DNA of 64,000 nt from Angiostrongylus vasorum (lineage: Eukaryota > Nematoda > Chromadorea > Rhabditida > Metastrongylidae), in NCBI GenBank assembly GCA_018806985.1, contig JADANN010000187.1, positions 558,001 through 622,000 of the forward strand. Direction: 5' to 3'. The notes beneath the pieces were generated by a model, which did not search any database, was not told the origin of the DNA, and worked only from the letters and a program-made list of their open reading frames with translations. Below, piece after piece: positions 12,001 through 25,500 of this stretch. The position numbers were made by a program, and so were the translations under genes. The first letter of the stretch is position 1. Every line of letters starts with the position of its first letter.

Positions 12001-15000
12001 TCGCTTTTGGTCTGCGATCAACCCCCTAGCAGTCACCTAGGGACGCACCACGTTACCCAGTGTTTAACCGGCATGGGAGCCCGCCATGAGGAAAATCCGT
12101 GGTCCGACTTACATAGACAAAACCATTTCAGTTCTAGTTGCTGTAGTGAATGACAGTTATCGTATAGAGTGTGCCGGATTTAAAAAATGCTGAAATAGAG
12201 ACCCATAAGTTGCAAAACAATTCCTGATCTAGTAAAATATAGTAAATACCGTTCTATATATTAAAGGATATTTATGTCACTTACTATCTCCATAATGTGT
12301 TTATGATTGCCCGTATATAACTGCAAGTGATTTAAAATATAATTGCCTGTGTTGCTCATCTTCACGACAAGCCTTACAGACGTTAGAACATTTACCGCTT
12401 AACCAATATGTTGCTTAGTTCATAAGTCTTGTTTTTCTGCAAACGTCCCAAGAACCCTTGGCAAGACATTTCAAGATTGTCACTGTAGGCAGTTGACTGT
12501 CTTTCTGAAGTGAACGACGAGTCATCACCTTTCCACATGTTTCTTCAAAGGTGGAAGCAGTACTTGGTTACATTTCAAATTATAAGAACATCTCCAGCTA
12601 CGATGAGGCGGCAGGCAATAAGGAAATTGGGAAAAGATAAAGTGCAAATAATTTAAATGACCCATCTTCATATCTCACCTGATGCTCAGCTCTTCCTGCC
12701 TACTGCATAATTCCATTTTGGAGAGTCTCTGTCTTTCAACGAAGCTGAGATATTTGCAAAACTCTGGACCGCAGGTGCCTGTGGTGGGGAACGAACGCGC
12801 TATTGTCCTTTCCGGTGAGTAACGCGTTCACCACCACACCATGCGGGTCCTTCGTTTCGCCTGTCTCTCAGCTAGTTTTATCGATCTTTTTGCCATCAAC
12901 AATCACCTGTCAACGGGATTGATGTGGGGAGCCCAAATCGGCATTGAACCCAGTTAAGCTGATTCTATAGTTCTGTATTTGCTGGAGTATAGGGATGTAA
13001 TCAAGAACTGCAGAACTCAAGGGAAAGAAGCCTGTTTATGACTACTGGTTTAGTAATGTTGCCATTGCACTTATGTCGGTCTACACAAATTTAGATCTGC
13101 TGAAGGCCGCGGAACCATTGTCATAATATTTTTCAGGTGCAACTGCTACGTGCTGAGTACATGCTTAAATCTGGCGCGGTGGCTGCCACCGATCTATACC
13201 AAATCTATCTATCGCTACAGAAGTTCGACGTACCTTCGGAAGATCTGCACTATCGTGTAGCTGTTTTTTGTGATGGCATGTATAGCATTGATACAGAAAA
13301 GGTATACAAAATTCCAAATTGGTGGTGTTTCACATTTTTTCGTGAATTAGGATTCTTAAGGACTTGAATAGTTGCCGAACTTATAGAGGGGCCTCTACGC
13401 CGCCACTGTTAAGGTGCATTGAATTTTTTAGGAAATATTTTTTTATTTCGCGATTTGTTTGAAATTAAAATTAGCAAACATTTGGAATGTCCTTTTTTTA
13501 TTTTTATCCCTGCAGAGCAGCTAAAACCAGCGTTTACGCATGTGGAGACACTATTATTTCATATTGATCGAAATCTTGTTTTTTGAAACACTACGCTTTC
13601 AACGTGTGAGCTTCGCCAAAAAAAAAGGAGTAGCAACTATATATGTGCACCTGGGAAACAGAATTTCCTGCCAGTGGAATAATAAAACCACTACATTGTT
13701 GGCAAAAGTTCCAGCTGGAAAAGTTTACTGCATACCGAAATAAATTTGTTCAAAGTTAAAATATGAAGTGACTTCCGAATACACGTGGATCATATTTGAC
13801 TCATACCGTGTCGTTTGTGTTGAGAACTCACACCTATACGGGAAACAAATGTGACATCGGGTTTTTTTTTGTATTGCAAACCTCGTATATCTATGTTCTT
13901 TTATAATCACCACTCTTAATTAGTAACTGTTTTTTTTCAAGGTACGAAGTGATCTAGTGGCAAATATCTTGAAATCATATACGAACGCTTTACGATTCGG
14001 ACGTAATCATCTGTTTCACGCTATGCCACGAATGCTCACCATTTGGCTTGACGTTAGCCAGAAGAAGGTTCGGGAATTTTACTCATCATAATCTGTCTTA
14101 CTCCCATACTAGGGGCTTGTATGGCGCAGCGGTCGGAGGCGCTCTGCCACACACTCGTGGAATCGACCCCCCGCACCCATGGTTCATCAAGCCTTCCATC
14201 CATCCGGGGTCGGCAAATTGGTACCAGACTTGTCTGAGAGAATATCAGCACTGACTCCATACATCGGTAGGCCACCGTGAGTCATTTTTAAAGGGCTAGA
14301 TATGCACTCAATCACCTCCAAACGATGCCTAATCAAGTTGAATGCATGGCGCCTCCCCAAGGAATTGATCAACGCCGAGAGCTTTATCTTTTTTTTTATC
14401 CTTACACCATAGTATTGTGTAAGGTGTTTTTTACAAGACCCATTTTTAACTACATTCAGACCGAAGCTGTCCAATTTTTTACAAGACCCATTTTTAACTA
14501 CATTCAGACCGAAGCTGTCCAACTTCGTGCTGCCGACGCACGTTCGACTGAAATGAATAAACGCGATAACGCTGATATTGCGCAAATGAATTCCGAAATC
14601 TCTCGTGCATTCCGCCAACTCGACTCGTATGCATTCTATACTGCCTTTCCGCAATTGATCTCACGTATCGTTCACCCTAATGCATCAGTGTTCTCAACTT
14701 TGAAGGTTTGACGGTTAATTTTTTTTCTCAGAAATTTCGCTCTGATGGAAATGTGTTTGGAGGTGAAATTGTTGTTCTATTTTAATATTGACCAAGAATT
14801 TTATCCGTAATAGCTCCCACAAAGCCACCTTTTAGAACATTCTGAAATTCTTGATATAGCAAACTGGCGCTTCAGTATTTCTGATTTCGCGTATAAAATT
14901 TAGAAATTCTATTTTCGCAATTTAACTCATATTTCTAATCATATGTTTCTAGGCTATATTGGCAGATCTGATCTGCAGATATCCCCATCAATGTTTGTGG

Positions 15001-16439
15001 CAGTCTATTGCTGTTTACAGATCTGGTCCTTGGCAGAAGAACATAAGACAGGAACGGTTGGTTTTGGTTTCATTTAACATCTGTCGATTATCTATTGATT
15101 GAAGCTGTGATGTATAAGGTTTCGCAAGAACAGTTATCTTCACTGTTTATCTTCTGTGTACGTCAAAATTAAGTCGTTGTATAACCGTTTAACGGCTCGT
15201 TAGCAGTTAGTTATAGAATGTTATAAAATGACGTAATTTCCTTACTTTCAGTGGTGACTTCTACGGTATTAGTAATTGTCAATATTAACTTTTTAAACAA
15301 CAAGTTTTTTGTAAAACATAGTTTGTTTTTTAGCCAATTAAATATTCACTATTGCTAGTTATATTTTTGAATCCTTTCGTACTGTATATATGACGCCATG
15401 TTTTCAGATGTGCACAAGTGTTTACGGTTGTGAAGAACAAGCATCACGACATGGATCAACTCATTGACCAATACGACTATGTAGCAGCCATTTTGATAGA
15501 GTACGTCAGACTTCCCAGAATTATCTAGAAAATCCTAGTTTTGTTATTTTCTGAGCACTAGCTGTAGATGTCAGTCCTTTTGCAAGGAAGCTCATTTTTT
15601 CGATGACTAACAATATTTTCTCGATCTCTAGAGTATTTCAGGTTTCCAGAACTCTGTAAGCTTATAGAATGGGCTTTGCTTTATCGCATTTATTGCATAC
15701 CTAGATTTTTATACAGTGTGGTTCCAATTTTAAACCCCCTTTTTAATTAAGGCTTTCGGAAAATTGGCGAGAGAATTTAAATTTTCAAAATTTCCAATAA
15801 AATGATGGCGACTGCAAACAAACGCAGTCTATTGGAGAAAATGAAACGAAAAGAAAAAAGGTCTATCACGTAGGCAAAGATTTGTGGGTTTTGTTGTTGC
15901 CATTAAAAAATTAGTAAAATTCGCTATGAATTGAGATATGTTAACTTAAATTTGGAAGCTGCCATTGTTTTCACATCGCGTGACTCGTATAGAGGACGCT
16001 TCTTCGAGTAACCGTATAAAAATTGCATACTAGGACGGATTCACTTGGAAGCCGAGGTGTGAAAGGTTCCAGACTATAGTATGTATTATCGTAGTACTAC
16101 CACTATAAAATTTAGAATTATCGCGACAGAATGGGTTTCTGGGAAATTACTGGTTTTTTTCGATCTTCAGTTCCTCAGGAGCTGTGAACTTGTCCAACTT
16201 ATAGAAGACACATAGTCCTGCCAGTGTATATAGTAGTCTAGCTGGGAGAATTGCTATCAGCACCCTTTACGTGTGATTGCTGATAAAACCTATAAAACAC
16301 AGCTGACAGAAAGACGAAACGGAGGAAACGCATGGTGTCGTGGTGAACGCGTTACTCCCCTGAAAGGACAATAGTGCCTTCGTTCCCCACCGTAGACACC
16401 CGCGGTCCGGAGTTTTGCAAGTATCTGAGCATCATTGAA

Positions 16440-16516
<77 letters not shown>

Positions 16517-19500
16517 GTATATAGTTTCTCTAAGGTGTAATTTCGGGTTTTTTTTTGGAAACTCAAACAAGAAATTAAAAAAACGAAATCAACATTTAAA
16601 CATTTTCAAACGTCGCAGCATCAAGCAGGAACGGCTTCAGTCGTAAATATTATCGAATCGTCCTGAACGAGAACCCGCTTGTTCAGCTGTTTCGCTACTA
16701 GAGATAGCAACGAAAAAAGAGAACGAATGATTTGGCTTCAGAAAGTTGGATTTTTTAAAAAACTAGTTTTTTGTCGTGGTAGGATAAACCTGTTTGTTAG
16801 CAGTGTAGTAGTGATCTGTAAATGAGGAAGAATTAGAAATGGTTTCTTGTTCAATAAATAGAGTTGCATATAAGCTTAGATGTCTTGTTAGAAGTTCGGG
16901 TACTTTATTGTCTTCGGGTGCGAGCGCTTTGAAATTAATGAGCGTTGTTTTAAGAAGATTTTGGTTATAATTCCATGAAATGAGTCCACTGTGCTTGTAG
17001 TTTGGGAAATATCAGTGGTAGACTTTCGTGTTAATTGTTCCATGGTTACTCATTTTCAGATTAGCGGAGAAGAAACTAAAGAGTTATGGTTCATTCTCGG
17101 ACCTATCACGTGTTTTCCCTCGTCTTTACAACTTTTTTGCAACTGGTGAACTACAATGTGAACTACTTAGTAAGCTTTCTCACTAAAACTGGCAACTTTG
17201 GCATTCGAAATATTTCTTTCCCCTTATTTCCTTTTTTGTGATGTGGCGTGTGAAACAACGGTCGAGGAAAATATGTTCCACAGATGTTTTTTTTCAGTGG
17301 GGGGCAAAAGAGCGTGGGTTGTCAGGTATGCGTATTGTGTCGCCATCAGTTATGATTCCACTGACAGAGATGCTTGAACATGCTCTACCAAAGGAACATG
17401 ACAATAAGGTATACCAATTCTCTCAATTCGTCATGGATGCCTCAACTTCCCAAGAATCGTCTTTACAGTTACCAGAGGTGTTTATTTCCAGTGTAGACGA
17501 AGACTATTTGGTGAGTGGGGTAATGAAAGAGGTTATAGGTAGCTTTAAGAACGCTAAAAAAACGTACTTAGAGAAATCATCCGAGATGAACAGAGGATGT
17601 GTACTGTCATTTTGCCCAAAAAGGATGATCGAAGGGTCTTCTTAATTACGCTCAGATTTGCTGGTTGAGTGGTGTCAAGATCTTCGCGAGGATGGTATTA
17701 TTGTGCGCAATGTGATTTTTCAATAAGGCCTTACAAATCTAGCAAGCATCATGCTAGAAGTCAGTCTTGCTGTATCGTTATACCTGGGGTTATAACGGTC
17801 GCCTAGAATAGCAGCTGTCTCTTTTCCATGTTTTTACAGGGTACGCAAAAAGGTTGGAGACCGTGGAAATCAATTCATTCTTACCAGTTGTCAGTAGCAG
17901 ATCAAACAGTGGACCAATCTGAGAAAAACTATCCGATTACCTAACTGCGTAACTACATAAATCTTTGTTTTGCTGTCGACGGTAGTTATTTTTTCAAGAC
18001 ATATCATTGCTACGACTTGTCAGCCTATTCAACTTACTGTCCATAAATCACTTGAGAGATGATTTCTGATATACTGTCGGCGCTCACAACATCATGTGGA
18101 ACTAGGCCACTCAAAAAACTCTCAAAGCATCCTGCGTCAAATTCCAGGGTAATATGAAATATAGTTGACCAGTCCATATGATGAGAGTTGGCGACAGAGG
18201 GGATGATAGGAGAGATGGAGTGCACGCAAGAATAATGCAAGTGCTTTGGATAACGACTGCCAATAGGATGAATTGGCATGTTTGTAGCACACGTCCACCA
18301 AATGTGTCCACAGCTAGTTGGGATTTAAAGATCCCAGATTACCATTGAAGTCAGCATGCTCCGTATGCATCAGTACCATGCATGATAATGGCGATGAAAA
18401 AAATAAATGGAAGCTGTACTGGTTTCCGCACGATTCGTGAATATATGTTGAACCTCACTTCTGGCCAATTAAACCCTCCGTCAATCCGGGATTGGTAAAT
18501 TGGGACCAGATTTTTCTGCAAAAAGCCCTCTCTAATCTAAAAAAATCCGGCCACTATATTATTGTGAGCTCCTAGTTCAGTAAAACCTTGGGAGTTTCGA
18601 TCTAATGTGATATTTTTGTTCTTTTTTGAGGTTCTAAAATCCATGTTGAAACCGAAACGTATAGCTCTTCGAGGCGGTGATGGTCGTAGGTACCTTATTA
18701 TGTGTAAACCGTGCGATGAATTGCGCAAAGACGCTCGATTTATGGACGTTAATAGGGTACGAATTCCACACGTTTCTTGTTTACCTTTTTTATTTCTGCT
18801 TGGAATGGCAAATAAATAAGAGATTTGACCTAGTTCGAGCCATGTAACTGACAGAATCGAATCTCAGCTCGTAGTAATTTTATCTCTTCTAAGAAGTAGC
18901 AAATCTACTTATTCATCTGCTGAAACACTTTTCTAGAGCTCATAAGTCGATTTTTTTTCTTTATCTTTTGTCAAGACTTGTATTTGAATAGCCAATAGAA
19001 CATGCGTAATTTTGTTTCGCGGGACACGACAATGTTCCCTAGTGCGTAGTTAACATTAGGGGGCTGTCGTGCTTGCGCTAAATTTTTTTAAAAAATTAGA
19101 CTTTTATGGACTTTATTTCTAAGATGGTTGAGATGAAAATACTCTAGAGAGCCTTAGAGTATTAAGGGAGATTAGTCTCTACAATATTTCCAGATGCTTA
19201 TGCTGTAAAGTACTCCAGTTATTCGGAAAACCATTAGCAATTCTCGAAAAGCCAGCATCGTTGTAAATCTGTTAAGAGTACCTCGAATGTTACGCTTTTG
19301 TTCTGTCTTTTAGGATATTAATAGTCTGCATATATCCCTATTTTGATTTGCTTCAAGTTCAGTATTTTCTTATGGTTAGATTGACTCAAAGACGGATTGC
19401 TTATGTTCTTATTTGAATGCATCTCAATATTGATGCTTCTTTGTAGGTTGCTTCAATAGTAGTTTGGTGTGACATCCAAATTGAAATCGTTTACCTAAAA

Positions 19501-22500
19501 GTGTTAAATTTATACCCATACTGTTTTGAGCTATTCAGATGATGAACAGCTTAATGCGGCAAAATGCTGATGCTCGTCGTAGGCAACTAACAGTGCGTAC
19601 ATTCAGCGTCATTCCCCCTACAGGTATCCTACATTCACTACGAGAGTTTTCTCACCATACTTAGCTACTCCGTAGCTGCGTTGCTTTGTTTGGTTTACTA
19701 AGGCTCCTTGTTTTTTCTTCCCAGTAGTCTTCGAAATCGTAAATAGACTAGATGGGTTGGAGAGAATTACATGATTTAAGTTATAATACACTTCGGCAAC
19801 AATCGATGACATAACATGTTTCACTTTATGATGCACTTCACAAGTCGATATTTAAACACGAAGAATCCTCAATAAACTCATTTCCATAAAATCCAAACAA
19901 CAAGAAACATGACCAGTAATGTTCAAAACGCACAAAAGCGATAACAACCATAGCGTGACGAGCATATGAGTACACGTACAGTACGCCTTGTAATGACTCG
20001 CGAAAGACGATATTTAAAATCATAATCATGACGGGTCATAGTAGTGCTTTATGACTTGATTTTGCAGATAGTCTCGTTATTACGCTGAAAAAAAGAAGTG
20101 ACAACTGAGCGTATAAGTAGTCCAATAGTTTATGTACAAAGAAGTAATCCCTGAGGGATGCGCCATGCATTCGACTTCACTGAGCATCGTTAGAGATGAG
20201 TGAATGCATATTTGACCTTCACTACGACTCGCAGTGGGCTACGGACGTATTCAGTCCGTGCTGCTATCCTCTCAGACAAGTCTGGTACCAGTTTGCCCAC
20301 CCCGGAGGGATAGAAGGCTTGGTGAACCTGGGACGCAGGGATCGATCCTATGTTTCAGGGCGTTTCTGACCACTACGCTACACGCGTCCCCTTTTACAGA
20401 TAACCTCTACGAAATTTTACGTAACGCGAAGTTAAGTTTAACTAGAAGAATCACGATTTCCTAATGCTTTAGCTGCTGTTATTCTAACCTAACGAATTAC
20501 TCCACCTAACATTTTTGTATTCATGTACAAAATATGTCGCACCTCTCTCTCCCTCTCAAACTTTAACCGCTCACGCTCCAGTGCTATCGTCTCCTTTTCC
20601 AACTGAGCACGAGCGAGATCTTGCTTTATTTGGAACAGCTTCAGCTCTTCAGAATATTGTTCCTGTCAAAATAAGTTGTTTATATGTTAACTTCCTGAAA
20701 TCATTCCAGGATGCTGGTGGAATTGTTGAATGGCTACCTAATTTAGTACCATACCGTGGTGTACTACAGCCACTTTTTGAAGAGAAAGGAGACCCTCTAC
20801 CAGATGCCCAGTGGTTTACTAATTGGAATGCAAATTCGTCTATAGAGGATCGTTTGGAAAGAATGAGATCGACATTCTATCAGCGCTATCCACTTGTCAT
20901 GGCGGAATGGTTCAGGTTAAGAATCTACATTAACAGTATATCAGTTTCAAATAGAAACAATTCCAAATATTTGTAACACAACCAACAATTACTCACTTGC
21001 TTAGCCCTTTCCAACTCAAAGCGCTCACGCTCGGTTGCTATGGTTTCTCTCTCTAACTGAGCACGAGCGAGATCATTTTTAATTACTATGAGTTTCAACT
21101 CTTCCAGAGCCAGTTGTTGTCGAAGCAACGACAGTTTTATTTCCTCTTCATATAGAACTGTCCGACGATCCATAGAAGGACTTGGGGATTCCTTTGTTCT
21201 TGATGCTTTTGCCATTTTACGCAGAGTTTTTCTAGGCACTGTTGCTGTAGAGGTAGCGCGTTCTTCCACATCCTCCATCTCCATAAAAGCTTCGCTAGAA
21301 GGTTGTTCACCTGCCGGTGTACCTTCTCGTGGTGTCAGAACTTCAATCTGCATAATGAATGAGCACCGGTTAAGAACAGTTGATCACAAATGAATCCATA
21401 GAATCTTACCTTATTCCATGTAGAAGGCGTATCTTCATCGTTGAGATCACAATCATCGTCATCTGCAAATGAATGAACTATTTGATAGGCTTTGAAAAAC
21501 TATTTCAAAGGCTTTTTGAAATGTTTGATAGGCTTATTAGAAGGATAAAGTTTTCGGCGTTGATCAATCTCTGAGGGATGCACCATGTATTTTTCATTAA
21601 GCATCGTTGGAGGTGACTGAATGCATATCTGGCCTTTACAAAGACTCGCGGTGGCCTACCGATGTATCGAGCCAGTGTTGCTATCCTCCCAGACAAGTCT
21701 GGTACCAATTTGCCGACCTCGTAGGGATGGATGGGCTTAGTGAGCCACGGGCGCGGGATCGATCCGATGTGTGTTGCGGGACGCCTTCGATCACTGCGCC
21801 ACACGCGCCAATGATAGGCTTATTAGCCGAAGCAATTCCACATTATGTCGATTACTTATGTCGCATGATATGTTCTGCAAACGCTTTTGATTTCCGAAGA
21901 GCTCGGTAAGGCATACTATCGTGATTCCATTTCTCCGACTAGAAAGTTTTCCGAATGAAAATATTTCTTATTAACGATTGCAACACTTACGGAGGCCTAG
22001 TAAACCGGAACCATTTGCCTTGTTTCTACGGCATTCGTACAATTGATGAAGGTATGAGGGTAAACTGTTCAGTACAGCCTCCTGTCCTTCATGAATTCGA
22101 GCTCTCTGAAGAGCAAACATAAAGTCTTAAAACAAATGTTATGGTGCCAACCTTTTTCTAATCATAAACCTCATGTTTCCGAACCCTCTTGCAGTCCGCT
22201 CGAAGTCGTTCTTCAATTTGCTTCTCCGTACGTTGATAAAATCCCAGATTAGAAACTTCTCTTGCAAATCGTCGAAGCAGATTCTTCTTATCTGATGGGA
22301 CACATTTTAGAATTGAACTATAGCATGAAATAGATGGACGGAGCTAACAGAATGAATAAAAGATTCACCTTCTTTCCCTCTTCCGTGGTACTCTTCATAT
22401 GAATCACAATAGAGTCTCATTAAAAGCTTTAGTTCTAATTCGTGAAAAGGCGGTGCTTTTTTACGATCTTTCATAACGGAACTACTGAAAAGAAATATAG

Positions 22501-25500
22501 ACTTCTCGGACATCCTGAGACGAAACTATTGATTATGGAACTTTCATCTTGGAAATTCATGTGGAGATGTATTGTGAGAGCGAGACTGGATGAGAATACG
22601 TAAAGATGAAGCACCTTCCACCTTCCAACGGTCTACAGCCTCATCGTGGATGGGAGCTGTTCTTGGGTGTCGGGCTGCGATGTACAGCGGGGAGTACATC
22701 CCCCGCCAGGGTCTCGCAAACTGAGAAAGAGTTCGACGTTTCCTTCAGGAAGCTCAGCTAGGAGTAAACCAATACTAGCATCCACCACCGTCCTGGTATC
22801 AAACTAGTCGCATGGTGGCAAATCTCTCTCTGATCCACAAGGGCGGCGACTGCCTGTGGTGGTGACGAGCTGGGGCAGATTTTCGCCAGGCTGTACTCGG
22901 GACTCCAGGGAAACACAATGGCTAAACCAGCAAAACTCCGAAACAATGGAAAATATGCTGGGGCCCGCACAACCAGTGAGAACGGGCCGTCCAAGTATCC
23001 AAGTAAGTAAAGATGAAGCAGATTTGTAAAAAAGGTCAATTATGAATATATGACCCCATGAAGCTCTCATATTCACAGATGCTTTATTAAATCAGATCGG
23101 AGAGACAAAACTGATATTAAAAAAAACTATGGAAAACTCCCAATGCTCATGCTAAAGTAGTCGAAATAGAGCCTCATTAAGTATGACGTTTATAGATTGT
23201 AGTCAGATTGAAATAGAAAGTTTTGGTTTAAATGTATGGTGAAAAACGATCGAACAAGACAGATGAAGAGAAGTGGGTAGTAGTAAGCGACATGTTGTTT
23301 TTAGCATTGCGACATATCAGAGCGGATAGGCTAAGTTCCTACAGCAAGAGAAAAGAAGATGAAAACATCACAAACCATGGAAACGTACTCAACCACTACA
23401 CAGTGGAGAAGGCAGTAAAATATGATGAAGTATATGTTTCCTTACCATATTAGCGTAGTTGGTTCAAGCTGGAATTGAAACAAACTAACTTGGTTAGCAA
23501 GCCGCTCATGAGAAGAGGGGCAACAACACGATCGATGTGCGGGGAGGGGTGTGCGTTCGCCCGAGCGGCGCAGACCCACCGAGGCGGTCTAACCCATCGG
23601 ACGGGGTCACACGTGAGGGCTAGACTAATGTTGTCCGATCGATATCGCTTCGGGCGCTCAATTTTCGCGCGCACGACCTCTGTACTAAAGGGGGCTGTTT
23701 CAGCTGTAGTCCTAAGTGCATAATAACCCAGAAACGAAACGAGAAACCCGAAAGCAGAGGAGATTAGCCAGAGTCCGAGGTCGTAGTCAAAATCGTTAAG
23801 GTTTCTCACATCTTATGAAAATGCTTTGATATTTCGATGGTTTAGCGGTTATTTATGCACGATTTCAACTTGCACCAGTCTTATCACTGATTAAGAGCTA
23901 CGCGCAAGATAGTAACTTCCTTAATGTTAAGCGCTATAACACAATTACCACACAGTGTACTTAAATTTGATCATTATGAATGGTTAATGAAATTCTAAAC
24001 AGTGGTTATGAAGCATCAAAAAATACAACATGGGTTAGGTTGTTATCATATTAAAGATAGGGTATCCAATAAGCTACCCTCACCGCTAGTACTATTAATC
24101 TACAGATTAGCCATCGATACTGTTTGGATTCTTCCCGTGCATAGTTACTGTTTTAACAGCTTGCGAAATGAGTAGAATCGATCGCCAATGTGGGTAGCGG
24201 GGTGTGTCTGAGGGGCGACCATAGGGTTTAGTGTTTCGACAAGGACGACCCTGATATCGATGGCGCTGCGAGGCATGGAGGCCACTGGAGGCGAGTTGGA
24301 GAGAATTCCGCATTCGATAGAACAGCTGCATATCACTTGGAACTTAGAAAGCACAATCCGCCCATGTCGAAATAAGCGGAAGGGCATTGGGTATTGGTGT
24401 TTTGATGGAGTAGGGATACATTAAATTGGTGTCATTTTGAAGTCTGATGGGACTCTTATACTATATAGGAAAATAAAGGCAAAGATTTTCATTTTAGCTA
24501 CCAAATGCGATATGGGTAGGATTTTTATGGGTATTCTAGGTGTTCTTTTAACTTTGCTACATCTTACTTCGTAAAAGAGATTAGTGATAGTGACTGATGA
24601 GGGTTTTTAGATAAAGCAAGTAAAGTGGTGGGCGTGGATCAATTCCGTAGACCATGCATTCGACTCCATGAAGCATCACCGAGGTCACTGAATGCATATT
24701 TGGTGTGTAATGATTTGCCGGGACTACGCCACACATTAAATCATTTCTTTTTTTCTACCGAACAAATCTGGACTTCAGAGAGAGGTGGGAAAGAGAGGCG
24801 GGGTGGAACCAATGACCACGTGTATATCACAGGGCGCATCTAACAACTGCGCTACACGCGTCAGAAAAGTTCTCGATAACTGCCTATGGTTTTTCGATAG
24901 TGTAGTACTTATAGAACCGAAAACTTGACAGACTTATAAAATATTTTTCTGTTTTGTCTCTCTAAGGGGGAAGGGATGTACCTTGCAGTACACTTGTGAT
25001 CGATCCCCGCACCCAGCCTCACCAAGCCTTCCAACGCTCCGGAGTCGGCATAACTGGTATACTTGTATGCGAGAATAGCAGCATTGGCTCGATACAGAGC
25101 TCTGTGAGTCATTGTAGGGGGTCATATATGCATTCAGTCCGATGCTTAATGAAGTCTAATTCGTGGAGCGTCCGTAGGGATAGATGAACGCCGAGAGCTT
25201 TATCCTTTTTTTTATCTCTCTAGAGATTCGAAGTTTTTTTTTATAAAAAACCTTTTTACTCTATTGTTTTAATCGAGGATTTGTTCATAACTTTTCAATG
25301 GAGGAACAGTCAAACGTTAAGACATGTGGGACCATTTTGTCCTGCTAAACGGAAATTCGCTTGTTTACTGGCTTTCTTGTCCGAAATACGAGCTCGACCA
25401 AACAGAAAAATAGAATGCGTTTTTAGTCTCATCGTACTAGAATAGGGAAAATTTTCATTTGAATCAATAATGTTCGATACGATCTGAAGGGTTTCTTTAA

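Noticed and set aside
16352..16646. Frames with long IYIYIY runs
   Set aside because: Translation of the TA microsatellite.
18034..18311. Minus frames of 66-81 codons in an ATR intron
   Set aside because: No recognisable domain, no splice partners; left unexplained.
22758..23076. Minus frames of 90-93 codons near 22.8-23.1 kb
   Set aside because: They lie in an R3 repeat and similar frames recur in other copies with different breaks.
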